DNA of 64,000 nucleotides from Lysobacter terrestris (GCF_014489475.1 NZ_CP060820.1:868001-932000); one strand, 5' to 3'. Shown: positions 44,409-53,172, counted from the stretch's first letter. Translations and numbers: made by a program. The notes: a model not told the origin generated them from the sequence alone.

Positions 44409-45410
44409 GTGGCTCCCAGGCGTCTCCCTCACGACTTCAACGTTAGTGCGACGTACCCCCTGTACGCGATCGACCCCGCGCAGGACCGGGCCTGGGTCCT
44501 GCATTTCGACCGCGAGGATTACCGGCGCGCCAGCTTCCTGGACCAGCGCGCACTGCACCGGCAGATCTCGGGCTGGACGGTTTCGGGGGCGGAACTCGCA
44601 GCGGCCCGGGCGCCGGCCCCGCCGTTGTCGCGCCTGCGCTGGATCTTCCACATCGGGCATTGCGGCTCGAGCCTGGTGAGCCGGCTGCTCGACCTGATCC
44701 CGGGCACGCTGGGGCTGCGCGAGCCCCTGCCCTTGCTGACACTGGCCCACGAAAGCCGGGCCGCCGACCACCCCTGGTGGCCCACGGTACGGACGCTGCT
44801 GGCCCGCGGCTTCGAGGACACGCAGGCGGTTGTGGTGAAGCCCACCAGCATCGTGACGAACGTCGCACTTCCGCTGCTGCAAGGCACCGGTCCGGCCTGC
44901 TTCCTCTGGGTCGATCTGCGCACCTGGCTGTCCACGCTGCTCCGCGATGCCGACCTGGTGAGCGCCGTGCTGGCCACCGAACCGCTGCGCCTGGCAGGAA
45001 TGCCGGCACTGGCCGAGGCTGACACCGCACCGGCGCGACTGGCGCGCGCGTGGCTCATCGAACAGCTGCGCTGGCGGGAGCTGGGAAACCGGGTCGAACG
45101 CGGTCGCCTGCTGGACGTGGATTTCGCGCAGGTGGTCGCGGCGCCTGCCGCCGCGACCGCCCGCATCGCCGCGCACTTTGCCCTGGTCGTGCCCGACGAT
45201 TGGGCAGAGCAGATCGATGCCTCGGGGCTCCTCACCCGTTACGCCAAGGATGCATCTCAGGTTTTCGATGCAAACACCCGTCGGCGTGAACTGGCGGCTT
45301 CGGCGGACCAGCACGCAGGCGCCATCACCGAGGGCTTGCGGTGGGCGCAGCGCGAAATCGACCGCCTGGAAGTTCCCGCACTGGCGCTCCGCCTGCAGCC
45401 CGCGCCCTAG
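44409..45410 (+). CDS. Sulfotransferase-like P-loop protein
   Basis: A 333-residue protein with a P-loop IFHIGHCGSSLVSRLLDLIP, the PAPS-binding strand-loop-helix of sulfotransferases. Downstream are VVVKPTSIVTNVALPLL, FLWVDLRTWLSTLLRDADLV and WLIEQLRWRELGNRVERGRL, in line with a compact sulfotransferase fold. The start is GTG 44409, divergent from metB, with no clear ribosome site; a GTG is the only near start before conserved residues. The acceptor is unknown. Neighbouring metB and cbs belong to sulfur metabolism, but no direct link is shown. Confidence 0.65.
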   Translation: MAPRRLPHDFNVSATYPLYAIDPAQDRAWVLHFDREDYRRASFLDQRALHRQISGWTVSGAELAAARAPAPPLSRLRWIFHIGHCGSSLVSRLLDLIPGTLGLREPLPLLTLAHESRAADHPWWPTVRTLLARGFEDTQAVVVKPTSIVTNVALPLLQGTGPACFLWVDLRTWLSTLLRDADLVSAVLATEPLRLAGMPALAEADTAPARLARAWLIEQLRWRELGNRVERGRLLDVDFAQVVAAPAAATARIAAHFALVVPDDWAEQIDASGLLTRYAKDASQVFDANTRRRELAASADQHAGAITEGLRWAQREIDRLEVPALALRLQPAP

Positions 45411-45422
45411 CCGGCGTGCGCT

Positions 45423-46364
45423 TCAGTAGAGGAAGGTGGTGACCGCATACCGCGTGCCCTGCTCCACCGGCAGCACTTCGTGCAGCAGCGAGCAGGAGAA
45501 CACCAGCGCCCCGCCCGTCGCCGGCGAATAGCGGTTGGGCGCGAACTCGGGAAAGCGGAATTCGCCGCCGACGTACCCGCCCTGGTTGAGGTTGATCGAC
45601 AGCGCGAAGCGTCGGTGCGCGACGTCCGGCGTCGCGTTGTCGCGATGGGCGCGGAAGTAGCCGGCGTCCTGCGGATACGCCAGCAACTTGAACGCGTCGC
45701 GGCGATTCACCTGGAAGTTGAACACCCGCGCGATCTCGGGCAGCGCGCGCCGCAGCAACCGTTCGTGCATTGCCGCTTCGAGTTGCGGATCACGCGGGAG
45801 GCTTTCCCGCCGCTGCTTGATGGTCGGATCCAGGTACAGGGTCTGCGCCCCGCCTTCCAGCGCCAACACCCGGGACGGCTCGCCGCCGCCACACTGCTCG
45901 TCCAGGTGCGCGATCAACGCGGCGCAGAAATCGGGCTCGAACACGCCGGGGATCTGCAGCACCGGCGCGGCGTCGCGCATGCTCGCCGCATCCAATTCCT
46001 TCGCGGTAGCGACGGGGAGCGATGCCGACAACGGCAAGCCATGACTGCCGACCAGGCGCAGGTTCGTGTCGACTTGCCACAACACGTCGGCTGCCAGGAG
46101 ATCCAGCCAGCGCGGCTCGGCACGAAAGCCGCGCCACCCCGCGGGCAACTCCGCAGGTGGCTGCGCGGCGACACAGAGCGCATTCACGCCTTCTGGAACC
46201 GGCGGCAGGGCGGCGGCGACAACGCCCGCGTCCAAGCGCACCAGCCACAGCGGCGCGCCGGCAAATTCCGTATGCAAGGTCAAGCTGGAACCATCACCGG
46301 CATGCAGGCGCACATCCGGAATCCGGTCGCCCGGCAACAAGCGCTCGAGCAACGCCGCGGCCAT
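45423..46364 (-). CDS. Redoxin-2-oxoglutarate/Fe(II) oxygenase fusion
   Basis: A 313-residue protein. Residues ~5-130 look like a peroxiredoxin/AhpC-TSA fold (LLPGDRIPDVRLHAGDGSSL, then LWLVRLDAG) without an evident catalytic Cys at the usual place. Residues ~135-313 are a PKHD/prolyl-4-hydroxylase-like dioxygenase: YFRAHRDNAT (His-x-Asp), FSCSLLHEVLPVEQGTRYAV (distal His and the 2OG-binding Arg). ATG 46364 overlaps the cbs stop by one base (TGATG), so it is co-translated with cbs. It converges on the sulfotransferase-like gene with a 12-base gap. Substrate unknown. Confidence 0.82.
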   Translation of the reverse strand: MAAALLERLLPGDRIPDVRLHAGDGSSLTLHTEFAGAPLWLVRLDAGVVAAALPPVPEGVNALCVAAQPPAELPAGWRGFRAEPRWLDLLAADVLWQVDTNLRLVGSHGLPLSASLPVATAKELDAASMRDAAPVLQIPGVFEPDFCAALIAHLDEQCGGGEPSRVLALEGGAQTLYLDPTIKQRRESLPRDPQLEAAMHERLLRRALPEIARVFNFQVNRRDAFKLLAYPQDAGYFRAHRDNATPDVAHRRFALSINLNQGGYVGGEFRFPEFAPNRYSPATGGALVFSCSLLHEVLPVEQGTRYAVTTFLY

Positions 46365-47740
46365 CACTGCACGCGGCGACGCAGGTAGTTGAGCAGGTCG
46401 ATGCGGGTGATCAGGCCGACGAACCGCTCACCGTCTACCACGATCGCCACATGCCCGCGATCGAACACCGGCAGCAGCGCCTCGATCGGGGAACGCACGT
46501 CGAGCTTGTCGAGCTTGCTCACCATCGCCGTCGATACCGGGTCGCGGAAGCGCGCCTCGTCGCCGTAGACATGCAGCAGCACGTCGCTCTCATCGACGAT
46601 GCCGACGATGTTGTCGCCCTCCATCACCGGCAGCTGGCTGACGTCGTACAGCTTCATGCGCTGCCAGGCCGTGACCAGCAGGTCGGTGGGTGCCACCACG
46701 ATGGTGTCGCGCTTGGAGAAGGGACGCGTGATCAGGTCGCGCAGGTCGCCGGTGGATTCGCGGTCGAGGAAGCCGTTGTCCAGCATCCAGTAGTCGTTGT
46801 ACATCTTGGAGATGTACTTGTTGCCGGTATCCGGCACCAGCACGACCACCTTTTTAGGCGTGGTCTGTTCGCGGCAGTACTTCAGCGCGGCGGCGAGCAG
46901 GGTGCCGGTGGAGGAACCGCCGAGGATGCCCTCCTTTTCCAGCAGCTCACGCGCGGTGAGGAAGCTTTCCTTGTCGCTGATCGCGTAGGCCTTCTTCACC
47001 CGGGTGAAGTCGGAGATCGGCGGCAGGAAATCCTCGCCGATGCCTTCCACCATCCAGCTGGCCGACTTGTCGCTGAGCGTGCCGCGGTTGATGTATTCCT
47101 CGAGGATCGAACCCACCGGATCGGCGAGGACCAGCTCGGTCTGCGGCGAGTTCGTCGCGAAGCAGCGCGACAGGCCGGTCATGGTGCCGGAGCTGCCGCA
47201 GCCGAACACGATCGCATCGACGCCGCCGACTTCGGCCATCTGCGCCAGGATCTCCGGCCCGGTACCGAACTCGTGCGCGGCGGGATTGTCGGGGTTGCCG
47301 AACTGGTTGATGAAATACGCACCCGGCGTTTCGCGCGCGATGCGTTCGGCCATGTCCTGGTAGTAGTCGGGATGGCCCTTGGCCACGTCCGAGCGCGTCA
47401 GCACGACCTGCGCGCCCATCGCCTTGAGGTTGAAGATCTTCTCGCGGCTCATCTTGTCGGGCACGACCAGGAGCAGCTTGTAGCCCTTCTGTTGCGCGAC
47501 CAGGGCCAGGCCGATGCCGGTGTTACCCGCGGTGCCTTCGACCAGGGTGTCGCCGGGCTTGATCCTTCCGGCCTTCTCCGCCGCATCGATCATCGACAGG
47601 CCGATGCGGTCCTTGATCGAGCCGCCGGGGTTCTGCGATTCCAGTTTGAAGTAGAGCTCGCAGACGCCGGTGTCGAGGCGACGCGCTTTGACGATCGGGG
47701 TGCGGCCGATCAGTTCGAGGACGGAAGCGTGGATGGGCAT
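46364..47740 (-). CDS. cbs: Cystathionine beta-synthase
   Basis: PLP enzyme condensing homocysteine (or O-acetylserine-derived serine) to cystathionine. The 458 residues have KLESQNPGGSIKDRIGLSMI with the PLP lysine, EGTAGNTGIGLALVAQQKGY, VDAIVFGCGSSGTMTGL, and a C-terminal pair of CBS domains (about residues 335-455) with YDVSQLPVMEGDNIVGIVDE and RGHVAIVVDGERFVGLITRI. With metB it gives a reverse-transsulfuration route. Full-length. Separated by ~240 bases from the next gene, with no open frame I would support in the gap. Confidence 0.92.
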   Translation of the reverse strand: MPIHASVLELIGRTPIVKARRLDTGVCELYFKLESQNPGGSIKDRIGLSMIDAAEKAGRIKPGDTLVEGTAGNTGIGLALVAQQKGYKLLLVVPDKMSREKIFNLKAMGAQVVLTRSDVAKGHPDYYQDMAERIARETPGAYFINQFGNPDNPAAHEFGTGPEILAQMAEVGGVDAIVFGCGSSGTMTGLSRCFATNSPQTELVLADPVGSILEEYINRGTLSDKSASWMVEGIGEDFLPPISDFTRVKKAYAISDKESFLTARELLEKEGILGGSSTGTLLAAALKYCREQTTPKKVVVLVPDTGNKYISKMYNDYWMLDNGFLDRESTGDLRDLITRPFSKRDTIVVAPTDLLVTAWQRMKLYDVSQLPVMEGDNIVGIVDESDVLLHVYGDEARFRDPVSTAMVSKLDKLDVRSPIEALLPVFDRGHVAIVVDGERFVGLITRIDLLNYLRRRVQ

Positions 47741-47979
47741 GGGAATCCTGCGGCCGCGGACCGCGCGGCGTCGACGGATTCTAGCGGGCGCCCATCACCG
47801 GGCGCAGTCTTGACGGCATCGCATCGGGCCCGATGCCCAGCGCGGGCGGCGGCGATCCCGACGAGGAAGGCGCCGCCGCCCGCGTTGAGTAGACCAAGCG
47901 GTCGGCACGGCCGGCATTGCGCCGGTCCGCGCCGCCGGCGCGACCTGGGTCCGCCGGCGGTAACACAGGAATCAGGACG

Positions 47980-48198
47980 TCAGTGGTGTCCCGAGTCGTA
48001 CATGCGGACCAGGCGGTCCTTCGCAGCAAGCTTCTCGCGCTTCATCTGGTTGAGAGTGACGTCGTCGATCGGCAACACGCCGAGTTCGGCGTCCATCACT
48101 TTCTTGTCCAGGTCGCGGTGGCGCTGATACAGCTGCTTGAATTCGGGGTTGGAGCGCATCAGCGCATCGATTTCCTGCTGCGGTTGTTCTTCGAACAT
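47980..48198 (-). CDS. YdcH-like DUF465 small protein
   Basis: A 72-residue helical protein: MFEEQPQQEIDALMRSNPEF, HRDLDKKVMDAELGVLPIDD and LKREKLAAKDRL-type NQMKREKLAAKDRL. These are the DUF465/YdcH pattern (a predicted helical hairpin). A strong GAAGGAGG precedes the ATG by four bases. Function unknown. Isolated gene with its own ribosome site; the 360 bases upstream hold a terminator at 48266 but no convincing gene. Confidence 0.9.
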   Translation of the reverse strand: MFEEQPQQEIDALMRSNPEFKQLYQRHRDLDKKVMDAELGVLPIDDVTLNQMKREKLAAKDRLVRMYDSGHH

Positions 48199-48265
48199 GG
48201 TGCCTCCTTCAACTTTGCCGTGCGATTGCGGGCGTCATGGCATTGGCGCCGAGGATCCCGAACGC

Positions 48266-48295
48266 AAAAACGCCCCGGCCGTGGGGCCGAGGCGT
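48266..48295 (-). terminator. Terminator downstream of the DUF4398/OmpA gene
   Basis: Stem ACGCCCCGGCC/GGGCCGAGGCGT (one bulge) with a T-run on the minus strand (five A's on plus at 48266-48270). It lies in the 361-base space 48199-48558, which otherwise shows no gene or element I can support. Confidence 0.7.
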
Positions 48296-48558
48296 CGCTT
48301 CGGGTGATGACGGGAGCCGGACGGAACTGCGGGTCAGCGGGCCGGCTTCGCGCAGGCCCGCCGCGACCTCTTTTGTGGCGGCGGGGTCCTGCGAATGGGG
48401 CAGCTGCGTCATGGGCCGGACTCTCGACCAAGCGGCTGTAGGGCCGCTCGGATAACCGACGCTACTCCTCCTCGCCGGCCGCGGCAAGCGGCCGCGGACG
48501 GATGGCGCGCAGATCCGACAGCGCGCCCGGAAGATTCACAACATATTGATTTTCAACA

Positions 48559-49776
48559 TCATTTCGTCGTGATCACGACTTCGACGCGCGGCTTGGACTT
48601 GCCGGCGGCACCCACCGCCGCGCGGACCTGCTGACGCGAGGCGCCGGCGCCGACCAGGGCCTCGCGCACCGCCTCGACGCGCTGCTGGGCCAGCGAGGCC
48701 TTGGCGTCGGTGCCTTCGATGCGGGCGGCGCTGCCGCTGGTGGCCTGCAGGTACGCGGCCAGCGTGCGCACGCTGCCGGCGCCCTTTTCGCTCAGGGCGG
48801 CCTTGCCGGCGACGAAGGCGTCGCTGCCCAGGGTGAAGACTTCCCCGCGCTGGTCCCAGCGCGAGGGCGGCAGCTTGCCGCCGGCGACCAGTTCGGCCTC
48901 CTCGCGGGCGAGCTTGGCCTCGCGTTCGCGCGCGGCCTTGAGCTTGGCCGCCTGCACGTCGCTGACCCCGGCGATCGCCGTTTCCACGTCCTGCATCGCG
49001 GCATCGCTCTGCGCGGCCTGCTGGCGCAGGCGCTCGGCCTCCTCCGCCTGGATCTGGGCCTGGACGCGCAGGCGCTCGGCTTCGGCACGGGCGGCCTCCG
49101 CGTCGCGGCGGCTCGCCTCGATCAGCAGTTCGGAGCGTTCGCGATCCAACTGGTCGATGTCGCGACGGCTGGCTTCCGTGCGCGCCGTGAGTTCCGCGAT
49201 TTCCACGCGGCGCTGGGCGAGGTAGTCGGCGGGCTCGCGCTTGCGGCCCCGCGCCTTCGCCAGCGCATCCACCGCCTGCTGCGCACGCAGGCGCTCGAAG
49301 GCGGCCAGCGCGGCCAACTGCGGATCCGTCGCCAGGGCCTGCAGGCGCAGCGTGTAGTCCCCCGCGGGCGGCGCGGCCTCGTCGATCGCGCTGGCGCGCG
49401 GGGCGCCCGCTTCGACCTGCAAGCGGCGACGCAGCTCGGCGATTTCGTTGCGACGCTGCACGAGTTCGGTGCGGGTCTGCGCCGCGCGGCTGTGCGCATA
49501 CGCCAGGTCGCCGTCGGCCGCGGCGGCCACGGCCAGGGCCAGGGCGTCCTTGTGCTTGCGCGCGGTCATCGCCGCCTGCGCCTGGGTCAGCTTGCTCCGC
49601 GCGGTCGCCAGTTCCTCGGCGGCATACTGGTCGCCATCGGCGCTGTCGGCGCGGCTTACCGCCTGCTGCGCGGCCGTAAGTTCGGCCGTCGGCGGCGGTG
49701 CGGCCAGCGCGGGCAAAGTCGAAGCGAGACCCAGTGCCATCGACAGTTTGAGGATTTGTGCGAAGCTTGAGTTCAT
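48559..49776 (-). CDS. DUF4398/OmpA-family protein
   Basis: A 405-residue envelope protein. A signal peptide (LSMALGLASTLPALA, about residues 10-26) is followed by a DUF4398 part (ADSADGDQYAAEELATARSK, LTQAQAAMTARKHKDALALA). A long Ala/Arg/Glu coiled coil spans ~90-290. The C-terminus (~310-405) is OmpA-like peptidoglycan binding: FTLGSDAFVAGKAALSEKGA, ATSGSAARIEGTDAKASLAQ and QRVEAVREALVGAGA. The canonical G-x-T-D-x4-N-x2-L-S-x2-R is changed to GTDAKASLAQQR, lacking the usual Asn. No ribosome site is obvious at ATG 49776. Divergent from pilU. Confidence 0.85.
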   Translation of the reverse strand: MNSSFAQILKLSMALGLASTLPALAAPPPTAELTAAQQAVSRADSADGDQYAAEELATARSKLTQAQAAMTARKHKDALALAVAAAADGDLAYAHSRAAQTRTELVQRRNEIAELRRRLQVEAGAPRASAIDEAAPPAGDYTLRLQALATDPQLAALAAFERLRAQQAVDALAKARGRKREPADYLAQRRVEIAELTARTEASRRDIDQLDRERSELLIEASRRDAEAARAEAERLRVQAQIQAEEAERLRQQAAQSDAAMQDVETAIAGVSDVQAAKLKAAREREAKLAREEAELVAGGKLPPSRWDQRGEVFTLGSDAFVAGKAALSEKGAGSVRTLAAYLQATSGSAARIEGTDAKASLAQQRVEAVREALVGAGASRQQVRAAVGAAGKSKPRVEVVITTK

Positions 49777-49887
49777 TGGGGGATGCCGTGGCGACCGGGA
49801 ATGGGTGTAACTTCGGCGCGGCCATTGTCGGAAGCTCGCGGTACGCTTGCAATGCGTATCGCCACTGAGAACTGAGGGGTCGGGTAC

Positions 49888-50994
49888 ATGGACATCGGCT
49901 ATTTCCTGAAGCTGATGACGGAGAAGAACGCGTCGGACATGTTCCTGACCACGGGCGCTCCTGTGTACATCAAGGTCGAGGGCAAGCTGCATCCCCTGGG
50001 CAACACCGGCCTGCCGGCCGGCATGGTGAAGAAGATCGCCTACTCGCTGATGGACGAGGGGCAAGTACCCATCTTCGAGCGTGACCTCGAGCTGAACATG
50101 GCCCTGGCCATCCCCGAGGCCGGCCGCTTCCGCGTCAACGTGTTCAAGCAGCGCGGCGAAGTCGGCATGGTGATCCGCGCGATCCGCAGCGTGATCCCGT
50201 CGATCGAGGAGCTGCAGCTGCCGCAGGTGCTCAAGGACATCATCATGGCCCCGCGCGGCCTGGTGCTGATCGTCGGCTCCACCGGTTCGGGCAAGTCGAC
50301 CACGCTCGCGGCGATGATCGACCACCGCAATACGAATACATCGGGGCACATCCTCACCATCGAGGATCCGATCGAATACCTGCACAAGCACAAGAAATCG
50401 ATCGTCAACCAGCGCGAAGTCGGCCTGGACACCCACGCCTTCCACAACGCGCTGAAGAACGCGATGCGCGAGGCGCCCGACGTCATCCTGATCGGCGAAA
50501 TCCTCGACGCGACCACGATGGAAGCGGCGATCGCCTTCGCCGAAACCGGCCACCTGTGCCTGGCGACGCTGCACTCGAACAACGCTGACCAGACACTGGA
50601 GCGCATCCTCAACTTCTTCCACGAATCCGCGCACAAGAACGTGCTGATGAACCTCGCGCTGAACCTGCGCGCGGTCATCTCGCAGCGCCTGGTGGTCGGC
50701 ATCGACGGCCGCCGCATGCCGGCGACCGAAGTGCTGATCAACACGCCGATGATCCGCGACCTGATGCGGCGCGGCCAGGTCCACGAGATCAAGCCGGCGA
50801 TGGAGGGCTCGCTGGAGGAAGGCATGGAGAGCTTCGACCAGTGCCTGTTCCGCCTGTACAAGCAGGGCAGGATCGAGCGCGAGGAAGCCCTCAAGGCCGC
50901 CGACTCGCGCGATGGCCTGGACCTCAAGTTCCGCCTGTCCGAAGGCGGCACCGGCGAACACGACCCGTACGCGGACGTGTTCGTCGCGAGCTGA
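49888..50994 (+). CDS. pilU: Type IV pilus retraction ATPase
   Basis: Cytoplasmic hexameric ATPase that, with PilT, powers pilus retraction and twitching. The 368 residues have the PilU-style start MDIGYFLKLMTEKNASDMFL, Walker A VGSTGSGKSTTLAAM, Asp-box EDPIEYLHKHKKSIVNQREV, Walker B DVILIGEILDATTMEAAI and GHLCLATLHSNNADQTLERI. The longer tail (DSRDGLDLKFRLSEGGTGEH) distinguishes PilU from PilT. GAGGGG precedes the ATG. A terminator follows. Confidence 0.94.
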   Translation: MDIGYFLKLMTEKNASDMFLTTGAPVYIKVEGKLHPLGNTGLPAGMVKKIAYSLMDEGQVPIFERDLELNMALAIPEAGRFRVNVFKQRGEVGMVIRAIRSVIPSIEELQLPQVLKDIIMAPRGLVLIVGSTGSGKSTTLAAMIDHRNTNTSGHILTIEDPIEYLHKHKKSIVNQREVGLDTHAFHNALKNAMREAPDVILIGEILDATTMEAAIAFAETGHLCLATLHSNNADQTLERILNFFHESAHKNVLMNLALNLRAVISQRLVVGIDGRRMPATEVLINTPMIRDLMRRGQVHEIKPAMEGSLEEGMESFDQCLFRLYKQGRIEREEALKAADSRDGLDLKFRLSEGGTGEHDPYADVFVAS

Positions 50995-51015
50995 CGCGAC
51001 CACACGCACAAACAG

Positions 51016-51042
51016 AAAGGGGCGGCCGATGCCGCCCCTTTT
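51016..51042 (+). terminator. Rho-independent terminator after pilU
   Basis: Stem AAAGGGGCGGC/GCCGCCCCTTT with CGAT loop and T-run, 22 bases past the stop codon. Confidence 0.92.
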
Positions 51043-51070
51043 GCGTTGTGCGCCGGCTGCCCCGCCGGGG

Positions 51071-51730
51071 TTACGCCGGCTTGTCCGGCTGCATCTCCGG
51101 GCGGGCCAGGTCGAACGCGGGCAGCTGCAGGCAGGCCTGCTCGATGCGCGCGATGGTCGGGAAGCGGGCGACGTCGATGCCGAACCTGCGCGCGTTGTAG
51201 ACCTGCGGGATCAGGCAGCAGTCCGCGATCGTCGGCGTCTCGCCCTCGCAGTACTGCCCCGTCGACAGGTGGTCGTTGAGCATGGACTCGATCGCGGCGA
51301 AGCCTTCGTTGATCCAATGCTGGACCCAGGCATCGCGTTCGGGCTGGGGCACGTTCCACTCGTGCTCGAAGTACTGCAGCACGCGCAGGTTGTTGAGCGG
51401 GTGGACGTCGCAGGCGATCGCCAGCGCCAGGGCGCGGGCGCGCTGGCGCGAACGCGCGGTCGTGGGCAGGAGCGGGCGCGCGGGCCAGGTTTCGTCGAGG
51501 TATTCCAGGATCGCCAACGACTGCCGCAGCTGCCGGCTGCCGTGCTGCAACACCGGCACCAGGCCCTGCGGGTTGATCCGGCGGTATTCCTCGGTGCGCT
51601 GCTGGCCACCGTCACGCAGCAGATGGATCGGCACGATCTCGTAGGGCAGGCCCTTGAGGTTCAGCCCGATGCGCACGCGGTAGGCGGCGCTGGAGCGCCA
51701 ATACGAATACAACCGCAACTGATCGCTCAT
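51071..51730 (-). CDS. maiA: Maleylacetoacetate isomerase
   Basis: Zeta-class glutathione transferase that isomerises maleylacetoacetate to fumarylacetoacetate in tyrosine catabolism. The 219 residues have the family motif YSYWRSSAAYRVRIGLNLKG (the usual SSCSxRVRIAL, with Ala for the Cys) and ACDVHPLNNLRVLQYFEHEW, PTIADCCLIPQVYNARRFGI. Alternative start 51751 adds 7 residues. With fah, 112 bases upstream on the same strand, it gives the last two steps of the pathway. Confidence 0.88.
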   Translation of the reverse strand: MSDQLRLYSYWRSSAAYRVRIGLNLKGLPYEIVPIHLLRDGGQQRTEEYRRINPQGLVPVLQHGSRQLRQSLAILEYLDETWPARPLLPTTARSRQRARALALAIACDVHPLNNLRVLQYFEHEWNVPQPERDAWVQHWINEGFAAIESMLNDHLSTGQYCEGETPTIADCCLIPQVYNARRFGIDVARFPTIARIEQACLQLPAFDLARPEMQPDKPA

Positions 51731-51842
51731 CCGCGCGTCTTCCACCTGCATTCCCCTCGTCGCTTGCGCGCGACGCCCCAGCGCACCATAGCCGCGGCGG
51801 CGGCCGTCGACCGCCCTTCCGCCGGCCCGCCAGCGCCGCCGG

Positions 51843-52829
51843 TCAGGCGGACTGGCGTTCGATCCGCTGTTCGATGGCGCCGAAGATGTCGCTGCCGTCG
51901 CGCGCCGGCATCTCGATGCGCACGGTGTCCCCGAACTTCATGAACGGAGTGATCGGCTTGCCGGTCTGTAGCGTTTCCACGGTGCGGCGCTCGGCGAAGC
52001 AGGAGGCGCCCAGGCTGGTGTCTTCATTCGCCACGGTACCGGAACCGACGATGGTGCCAGCCGAGAGCGGACGCGTCTTCGCGGCATGCGCCACGAGCTG
52101 GGCGAAGCTGAACTGCATGTCGACCCCTGCTTCGGGCGCGCCGAACCATTCGCCATTGATGTGCGTGAGCAGCGGCAGGTGCACCTTGCTGTCCTGCCAG
52201 GCGTCGCCCAGTTCGTCGGGCGTCACGAACACCGGCGACAACGCCGAGCGCGGCTTGGACTGCAGGAAGCCGAAGCCCTTGGCGAGCTCGCCCGGGATCA
52301 GGTTGCGCAGGCTGACGTCGTTGACCAGGCCGATCAGCTGGATGTGCGCCGCGGCGGCGTCCGCCGTCACCGCCATCGGCACGTCGTCGGTGACGACCAC
52401 GACTTCGGCTTCGAGGTCGATGCCGTAGTCCTCGCTGACCACGCGCACCGGATCGCGCGGACCGTAGAACCCGGCGCTGACGGCCTGGTACATCAGCGGG
52501 TCGACGTAGAAGCTTTCCGGCACCTCGGCACCGCGTGCGCGGCGCACGCGGTCGACGTGCGGCAGGTAGGCACTGCCATCGACGAACTCGTACGCACGCG
52601 GCAACGGCGCGGCCAGGGCGGCCATGTCGAGATCGAAGGCGGCTGCGGCCGAGCCGGCGTTGAGCGCATCGGACAACGCGTTGAGGCGCGGCGCGGTGTT
52701 CGACCAGTCTTCCAGCGCGCGTTGCAGCGTATCGGCGATGCCGGTTGCCCGTACCGCACGCTTGAGATCGCGCGAGACGACGATGAGGGTGCCGTCGCGG
52801 CCGCCTTCCTTGAGGGAACCGAGCTTCAT
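51843..52829 (-). CDS. fah: Fumarylacetoacetate hydrolase
   Basis: Cleaves fumarylacetoacetate to fumarate and acetoacetate. The 328 residues include SFYVDPLMYQAVSAGFYGPR, VVSEDYGIDLEAEVVVVTDD (metal-binding Glu and Asp), LIPGELAKGFGFLQSKPRSA and GTIVGSGTVANEDTSLGASC. ATG 52829 was chosen for the GGAG 9 bases upstream and because MKLGSLKEGGRDGTL is the usual start. A near-perfect 16-bp palindrome lies 35 bases upstream. First gene of the fah-maiA operon. Confidence 0.92.
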   Translation of the reverse strand: MKLGSLKEGGRDGTLIVVSRDLKRAVRATGIADTLQRALEDWSNTAPRLNALSDALNAGSAAAAFDLDMAALAAPLPRAYEFVDGSAYLPHVDRVRRARGAEVPESFYVDPLMYQAVSAGFYGPRDPVRVVSEDYGIDLEAEVVVVTDDVPMAVTADAAAAHIQLIGLVNDVSLRNLIPGELAKGFGFLQSKPRSALSPVFVTPDELGDAWQDSKVHLPLLTHINGEWFGAPEAGVDMQFSFAQLVAHAAKTRPLSAGTIVGSGTVANEDTSLGASCFAERRTVETLQTGKPITPFMKFGDTVRIEMPARDGSDIFGAIEQRIERQSA

Positions 52830-52863
52830 CTGGGAACTCCGGGAATTCTGCGCCGAGCGCGAT

Positions 52864-52879
52864 AGTTGCAATTGTAACT
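52864..52879. promoter_or_regulatory. Candidate operator upstream of fah
   Basis: AGTTGCAATTGTAACT is a 16-bp inverted repeat with one mismatch, placed just before fah. MarR- or IclR-family regulators of homogentisate catabolism bind palindromes of this kind; the specific regulator is not identified. Confidence 0.4.
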
Positions 52880-53007
52880 GAAGCCATGCACGGCTTCGCG
52901 CGCCAGCTTATGCCGCCCGCGGTGCGCAACGGAATCACCCGGGATCATCACGGGGAAGCGCCCTTTGCAATCGCCCGCGTGAAATCACCCATATGAAATC
53001 GCGCGCA

Positions 53008-53035
53008 ACAAAAAACCCGCCTTGCGGCGGGTTTT
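53008..53035 (-). terminator. Rho-independent terminator after tRNA-Gln
   Basis: AAAACCCGCC/GGCGGGTTTT stem with TTGC loop; the T-run is on the minus strand just past the tRNA 3' end. Confidence 0.88.
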
Positions 53036-53043
53036 CTGCGAAT

Positions 53044-53118
53044 TGGCAGCCCCGGATGGATTCGAACCACCGAATGTCTGAGTCAGAGTCAGATGCCTTA
53101 CCGCTTGGCGACGGGGCT
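53044..53118 (-). tRNA. tRNA-Gln (CTG)
   Basis: 75 nt with the CCA encoded. Acceptor AGCCCCG pairs with CGGGGCT; D-arm includes TCGCCAAGCGGTAAGGCA; the anticodon loop CTCTGAC in stem TCTGA/TCAGA gives anticodon CTG; T-arm GGTTCGAATCC. It follows rpsI by ~55 bases. Confidence 0.95.
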
Positions 53119-53132
53119 GTAGCTTTTTCATA

Positions 53133-53156
53133 GTGTGCCGGGCAAGCCCGGCACAC
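53133..53156. terminator. Hairpin between rpsI and tRNA-Gln
   Basis: Perfect 11-bp GTGTGCCGGGC/GCCCGGCACAC stem with a 2-base AA core. No T-run, so it may be a processing or weak termination site after the ribosomal operon. Confidence 0.45.
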
Positions 53157-53172
53157 ACAACAGTTTCGAATA

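Noticed and set aside
44378-44446. 22-codon frame starting ATG 44378, ahead of the sulfotransferase-like gene
   Set aside because: No ribosome site; it overlaps the GTG start in another frame; too short to support.
47781-48029. 82-codon minus-strand frame upstream of cbs
   Set aside because: Overlaps the YdcH-like gene, lacks a ribosome site, and is Ala/Arg/Pro-rich low complexity.
48209-48487. 92-codon minus-strand frame between the YdcH-like and OmpA genes
   Set aside because: It runs across the terminator hairpin at 48266 and has no ribosome site or recognisable pattern.
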